Source of the DNA: CAJWGI01 sp036011785
GTDB taxonomy: Bacteria; Chloroflexota; Anaerolineae; Anaerolineales; UBA11657
NCBI GenBank assembly: GCA_036011785.1
Contig: DASCOB010000200.1
Coordinates: 1-37,110, forward strand
DNA length: 37,110 bases
Direction: 5' to 3'
Shown: piece after piece, positions 33,988-37,110 of the stretch
Layout: each line of letters starts with the position of its first letter
Position numbering within the stretch: the first letter of the stretch is position 1
Program-made: the position numbers and the translations under genes
The notes under the pieces: generated by a model
The model's input: the letters and a program-made list of their open reading frames with translations, nothing else
Told to the model about the DNA's origin: nothing
The model's database searches: none

Positions 33988-36110
33988 GCGCTGCTGAGAG
34001 ACTACACTCGTTTGTCGCTCGTGCACAGGCCGTGCCGCTGGCGGCCTATCCGCGCGTGGCGTGGCAGCTGCTCCGCCGAGGCTGGACGGCTGCGACCGCC
34101 CCCGCCATCCCGCCAGAATCTGAGGAGCGGGTTTTGCTGCGGGCGTTTCAGGCGCGTGACCGCGAGCAGCTGCTGGCCGATTTCAACATACGAGACACGC
34201 CGCGTTTTTTCTGGTCTGAAAACGCGGCCAAGCGGGCAGCAATGGTCGCTTCCTGCGCCCCCGGGCTGGCAGCCCGCCTGCAGGCAGCCGGAGACGACGT
34301 GCTGGCCCATCGCTTTGACCTTCTCGGTTCTGGCTCGACGGAACTGGGCGCGTCAATTCCGTGGCAGCGTGATTTCAAATCCGGGCACGATTGGCCGTGC
34401 CAGCATTTCACCCGCTTGAATTTGGTCGATTTGGACGCCGGTTTCGATGTCAAGGTGCCTTGGGAGTTGAGCCGATTCCACCACGCAGTCACTCTGGGGC
34501 AATGCTTCGCGCTGACGGGTGAGTCGCGCTACGCGACTGAATTCACGGCGCAGCTGCAAGACTGGTGGGTCGACAACCCGTGCGGGTTTGGTCCTAACTG
34601 GGCGAACGCGATGGAAGTAGCCATTCGCGCGGTGAACCTGATCTGGGCGTATGAACTGATGCGAACAGCTCCGCAATTGGATCACCAGTTAACGCTTGCT
34701 TTCCTGAAGAGCCTGCTTCAACACGGGCGCTTCATCGCGCGCAATCTCGAAGCTGGGTGGCCCGGCTCCAATCATTTCGTCGCCGATTTGTGTGGTTTGA
34801 TTTGGTTGGGCATTTATCTGCGACCGGCGCCGGAGGCAGATAAATGGTTGCGCACTGGCCTGCGGTTGCTGGCACGGGAACTGCGCACCCAGGTTTACGC
34901 CGATGGCGCCGATTACGAAGCCTCCAGCAGCTATCATCTGCTCGTCACTGAAATGGTGTTGTGGACGTGCGCCTACTGCCAGTTGAACGAGATTCGCATG
35001 CCCGCAATTTTGCGCGAGCGGCTTGCCGGGATGTTGACCGTGATCGCCGGGCTACTGCGCCCGGACGGGGAGATGCCGCTTTTTGGTGATTGTGATTCCG
35101 GACGCTGGCTGGTGCTTGAATCGGACACCGAGCGGCTACGCACGGGCCAAGATGCGCGCGGGCTGCTGGCGGTCGGCGCGTTTTTTTTTGATAGAGATGA
35201 CTGGCTGGCAGCCGCAGCTATACCCGAACTGAAACCCGAACGTTGCGAGGCCGTCATCTGGGCTTTCGGCGAACCGGCTGCTGCTTCCATTGAGCGACCG
35301 CTCCAAAATGAATGTCGCTCGGCCGCGTTCCCGGACGCCGGTTGGTATGTGCTGCGCGTGGACGATGGTTATGTGGCTGTGAATGCGAGTGAGAACGGCG
35401 CTGGCGGGTGGGGGCTACACGCCCATAACGACGCACTGAGCTTTGAGTTAGTTGCCGAGCAACGGGCCTTTATCGTCGACCCCGGCTCATACGCGTACAC
35501 TGGTGATTATCGGGCGCGAAATGCATTTCGAGCCACCGCCGCGCACAACACGGTGCAGGTTGACGCGCACGAAATGAACCGCATTCCGGAGCGCGACCTT
35601 TTTCGCCTGAGTGATGACATTCGCGTCAGGGTGCACCAGTGGGGCAGCGACCACGCCCGCAGCTGGCTGGACGCTGAGTATGTCAGCCGCGCAGCCGGAC
35701 GCGAAATGCTGTATCATCGGCGGCGGTTTGAGTTCTTTCGCGTGGGCGGATACTGGTTGCTGACGGATTCCGCTGGTTATGCTGACGCCGGGAAGCCGAG
35801 CGAATTGCGCGCGTATTTTCATTTCGCGGCGCTGCCGGTGGAATTAGACGGTCTGACAGCGCGTACCATGTGTGCTGACGGGGCCAACCTGGCCGTTTTC
35901 CCGTTGAGCGCTGGCACTCGGGCGGTGGCGACAGCGGAATTGCAGCAAGGTTGGATTTCGCCCCGCTATGGCGTCCGCGAGCGGGCGCCCGTGCTGCAAT
36001 ACAGATTCTCGCAGCGCGAAAGCACCGCCATTAAAACGGTGTTGCTGCTGTATGAAACCGAAGAGGAATTCGAGTCGCGTCGGCGCACACTTCAGGGAGC
36101 ACCGCATTGA
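33984..36110 (+). CDS. Heparinase II/III family (alginate-lyase-like) protein
   Basis: TTG 33984 makes a TTGA overlap and gives 708 aa. The N-terminal half is an all-alpha toroid domain with G-F-G-P-N-W-A-N-A-M-E-V-A-I-R (about 195-210), W-P-G-S-N-H-F and D-G-A-D-Y-E-A-S-S-S-Y-H carrying the Asn, His and Tyr of the lyase site. The C-terminal beta-sandwich has H-A-H-N-D-A-L-S-F (about 478-486) with the metal His, and A-A-H-N-T-V-Q-V-D. This family cleaves uronic-acid polysaccharides by beta-elimination. In such loci it is thought to trim or modify the product. No signal peptide is visible at the N-terminus, which is odd for an enzyme of exported glycans. Confidence 0.87.
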   Translation: MSAAERLHSFVARAQAVPLAAYPRVAWQLLRRGWTAATAPAIPPESEERVLLRAFQARDREQLLADFNIRDTPRFFWSENAAKRAAMVASCAPGLAARLQAAGDDVLAHRFDLLGSGSTELGASIPWQRDFKSGHDWPCQHFTRLNLVDLDAGFDVKVPWELSRFHHAVTLGQCFALTGESRYATEFTAQLQDWWVDNPCGFGPNWANAMEVAIRAVNLIWAYELMRTAPQLDHQLTLAFLKSLLQHGRFIARNLEAGWPGSNHFVADLCGLIWLGIYLRPAPEADKWLRTGLRLLARELRTQVYADGADYEASSSYHLLVTEMVLWTCAYCQLNEIRMPAILRERLAGMLTVIAGLLRPDGEMPLFGDCDSGRWLVLESDTERLRTGQDARGLLAVGAFFFDRDDWLAAAAIPELKPERCEAVIWAFGEPAAASIERPLQNECRSAAFPDAGWYVLRVDDGYVAVNASENGAGGWGLHAHNDALSFELVAEQRAFIVDPGSYAYTGDYRARNAFRATAAHNTVQVDAHEMNRIPERDLFRLSDDIRVRVHQWGSDHARSWLDAEYVSRAAGREMLYHRRRFEFFRVGGYWLLTDSAGYADAGKPSELRAYFHFAALPVELDGLTARTMCADGANLAVFPLSAGTRAVATAELQQGWISPRYGVRERAPVLQYRFSQRESTAIKTVLLLYETEEEFESRRRTLQGAPH

Positions 36111-36349
36111 CGGCATTAGGAAAAGCGCAGCGCATCTGGAGTGCGTGGAAAAAGTTTGGCCAGGCGATTGGCGATTTGATCGCACGCATTGTCCTGAGCG
36201 TTTTCTACTTTACGATTTTTGTGCCGTTTGCGCTCGGAGCGCGCCTGTTGAGTGATCCGCTGAACGTGAAGGCACACGACCGTTCCATCCGGTGGCTGGA
36301 GCGCGAGACGCGGGATCGCACTCTCGGTGATGCACGGAGGCAGTTCTGA
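36107..36349 (+). CDS. SxtJ-like small membrane protein
   Basis: This 80-aa protein starts at TTG 36107 with a TTGA overlap on the heparinase-like gene. It has one long hydrophobic segment (about residues 26-47) inside a pattern W-x-x-F-G-x-x-I-G..V-L-S-V-F-Y-F..F-V-P-F-A-L..R-L-L-S-D-P-L. This corresponds to the C-terminal part of SxtJ-type proteins that usually lie just upstream of NodU/TobZ-type carbamoyltransferases. It is shorter than the about 130-aa SxtJ I recall. The carbamoyltransferase gene does follow, one gene later. Its biochemical role is unknown; a membrane tether or helper of carbamoylation is inference. Confidence 0.7.
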   Translation: MTALGKAQRIWSAWKKFGQAIGDLIARIVLSVFYFTIFVPFALGARLLSDPLNVKAHDRSIRWLERETRDRTLGDARRQF

Positions 36350-36594
36350 TGGCCAGTAGATACTCCCTGCTCGTGGCTGTCAGCATAGTGATTGCCACCT
36401 TAGCCGTGGAAATGCCGTTGATCTCGCACAAAAGTGCCTACCCGGTCCTCCTCGGGAGGTATAGTTTGTGGGCGATGGTTGTCATCGTCGCGTTGGGCGT
36501 TGGCGGTACCGTGTTTGCGTCGCCATCGCTCAGATCACTGAAGGTAGCGCAAAGAATTACTGTGGCGATCGCTTCAGGGCTGCTTCCTCGATGA
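36349..36594 (+). CDS. Small membrane protein (81 aa), unknown
   Basis: ATG 36349 overlaps the SxtJ-like stop by one base (TGATG). Two hydrophobic helices are visible: Y-S-L-L-V-A-V-S-I-V-I-A-T-L-A-V (about 5-20) and Y-S-L-W-A-M-V-V-I-V-A-L-G-V-G-G-T-V (about 38-55), followed by a basic tail. No family is recognised. Its place between an SxtJ-like gene and the carbamoyltransferase, with tight coupling, suggests a function with them. SxtJ proteins usually have several helices, so this and the upstream protein might together stand for a split SxtJ, but I see no sequence proof. Confidence 0.55.
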   Translation: MASRYSLLVAVSIVIATLAVEMPLISHKSAYPVLLGRYSLWAMVVIVALGVGGTVFASPSLRSLKVAQRITVAIASGLLPR

Positions 36595-36635
36595 CGAAAC
36601 GCGATAAGACCATGTAACGTCGGCTGTTCTCCCTT
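36595..36635. other. 41-base gap before carbamoyltransferase gene
   Basis: The gap separates the small membrane protein from the carbamoyltransferase start. A short pyrimidine-rich run precedes ATG 36636, and there is no good Shine-Dalgarno match. No promoter or terminator is seen. Confidence 0.3.
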
Positions 36636-37110
36636 ATGCATATTCTGGGCATATCCTGCTACTACCACGATGCGGCGGCCGCGCTCCTGCGAGACGGCGA
36701 ATTGATCGCGGCTGCCGAGGAGGAACGCTTCACACGCAAGAAGCATGATTTTGGCTTTCCCGCGAATGCGATTTCTTTCTGTCTAGAGCATGCGGGTATT
36801 ACTGCCCCCGAGTTGGATTACGTCGTCTTCTATGAGAAGCCACTGCTCAAATTCGAGCGCATTTTGACGACTACCCTGGGGACTTTTCCTAAATCGTGGG
36901 GCGTCTTCCGCGAGTCGATGATCACCTGGTTCAACGACAGGTTGTGGCTTAAAGGGCAGATTCTAGGAAAGCTGCCTGTTGCTGCCGATAGATTGCTTTT
37001 TGTCGAGCATCATCTTTCGCACGCGGCCAGCGCCTTTTTTGCGTCTCCATATGAGGAGGCGGCCATCCTGACGGTGGACGGCGTGGGCGAGTGGACTACC
37101 ACGACGGTAG
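36636..37110 (+). CDS. Carbamoyltransferase (NodU/TobZ/CmcH type), 5' part only
   Basis: The frame starts at ATG 36636 and is open to the window end, giving 158 residues of a protein usually about 550-600 aa. The N-terminus M-H-I-L-G-I-S-C-Y-Y-H-D-A-A-A-A-L (1-17), A-E-E-E-R-F-T-R-K-K-H (27-37), V-E-H125-H-L-S-H129 with the metal-binding His pair, and T-V-D148-G-V-G-E-W are all diagnostic of the Kae1-like domain that makes carbamoyl-adenylate from carbamoyl phosphate and ATP. The missing C-terminal domain would transfer the carbamoyl group to a sugar hydroxyl. The preceding SxtJ-like gene supports the call. Confidence 0.92.
   Translation, partial: MHILGISCYYHDAAAALLRDGELIAAAEEERFTRKKHDFGFPANAISFCLEHAGITAPELDYVVFYEKPLLKFERILTTTLGTFPKSWGVFRESMITWFNDRLWLKGQILGKLPVAADRLLFVEHHLSHAASAFFASPYEEAAILTVDGVGEWTTTTV

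Overview
The window is one stretch of a bacterial surface-polysaccharide (exopolysaccharide, capsule or O-antigen type) biosynthesis locus. Every convincing gene lies on the + strand. I support 34 protein-coding genes and two decayed genes, and see no RNA gene, mobile element, CRISPR array or minus-strand gene. The host phylum cannot be fixed by eye. GTG and TTG starts are common, junctions are very tight (ATGA, GTGA, TTGA, TAATG overlaps), and hand-counted 60-base lines rise from about 37-42% GC in the first 2 kb to about 63% later. This fits a moderately GC-rich bacterium with a locus of mosaic origin.

Layout. 1-4.9 kb is the AT-richer left part: the end of a GT-A-like glycosyltransferase cut by the window edge, a GT-B enzyme with a modified active-site motif, a decayed GT4 gene, a FkbM methyltransferase and a GT2. 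4.9-12.7 kb holds a GT2, three GT4 enzymes, a SAM methyltransferase, a polytopic GT-C-like protein and a membrane-anchored SGNH hydrolase. 12.7-18.1 kb holds a methyltransferase followed by GT4, CgeB-like, GT4 and GT4 genes. 18.1-23.1 kb is a membrane module: a 65-aa membrane protein, a large GT-C-like protein, a decayed membrane-glycosyltransferase gene, a DPM1-like GT2 and another GT-C-like protein. 23.2-30.6 kb holds GT4, GT4, GT2 and GT4 genes, the only flippase (Wzx-like), a methyltransferase and a hexapeptide acyltransferase. 30.6-37.1 kb holds a polytopic protein, a methyltransferase, a GT4, a heparinase II/III-like protein, two small membrane proteins (one SxtJ-like) and the start of a NodU/TobZ-type carbamoyltransferase cut by the window end.

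Working model (inference). Cytoplasmic GT-B and GT-A enzymes build a long lipid-linked oligosaccharide. Methyl, acyl and carbamoyl groups decorate it, and the flippase moves it across the membrane. DPM1-like and GT-C proteins add sugars from polyprenyl-phosphate donors on the outer face. The heparinase-like and SGNH proteins edit the product. No nucleotide-sugar pathway gene, initiating phosphoglycosyl transferase or secure Wzy polymerase is present, so those functions must lie elsewhere or hide among the polytopic proteins.
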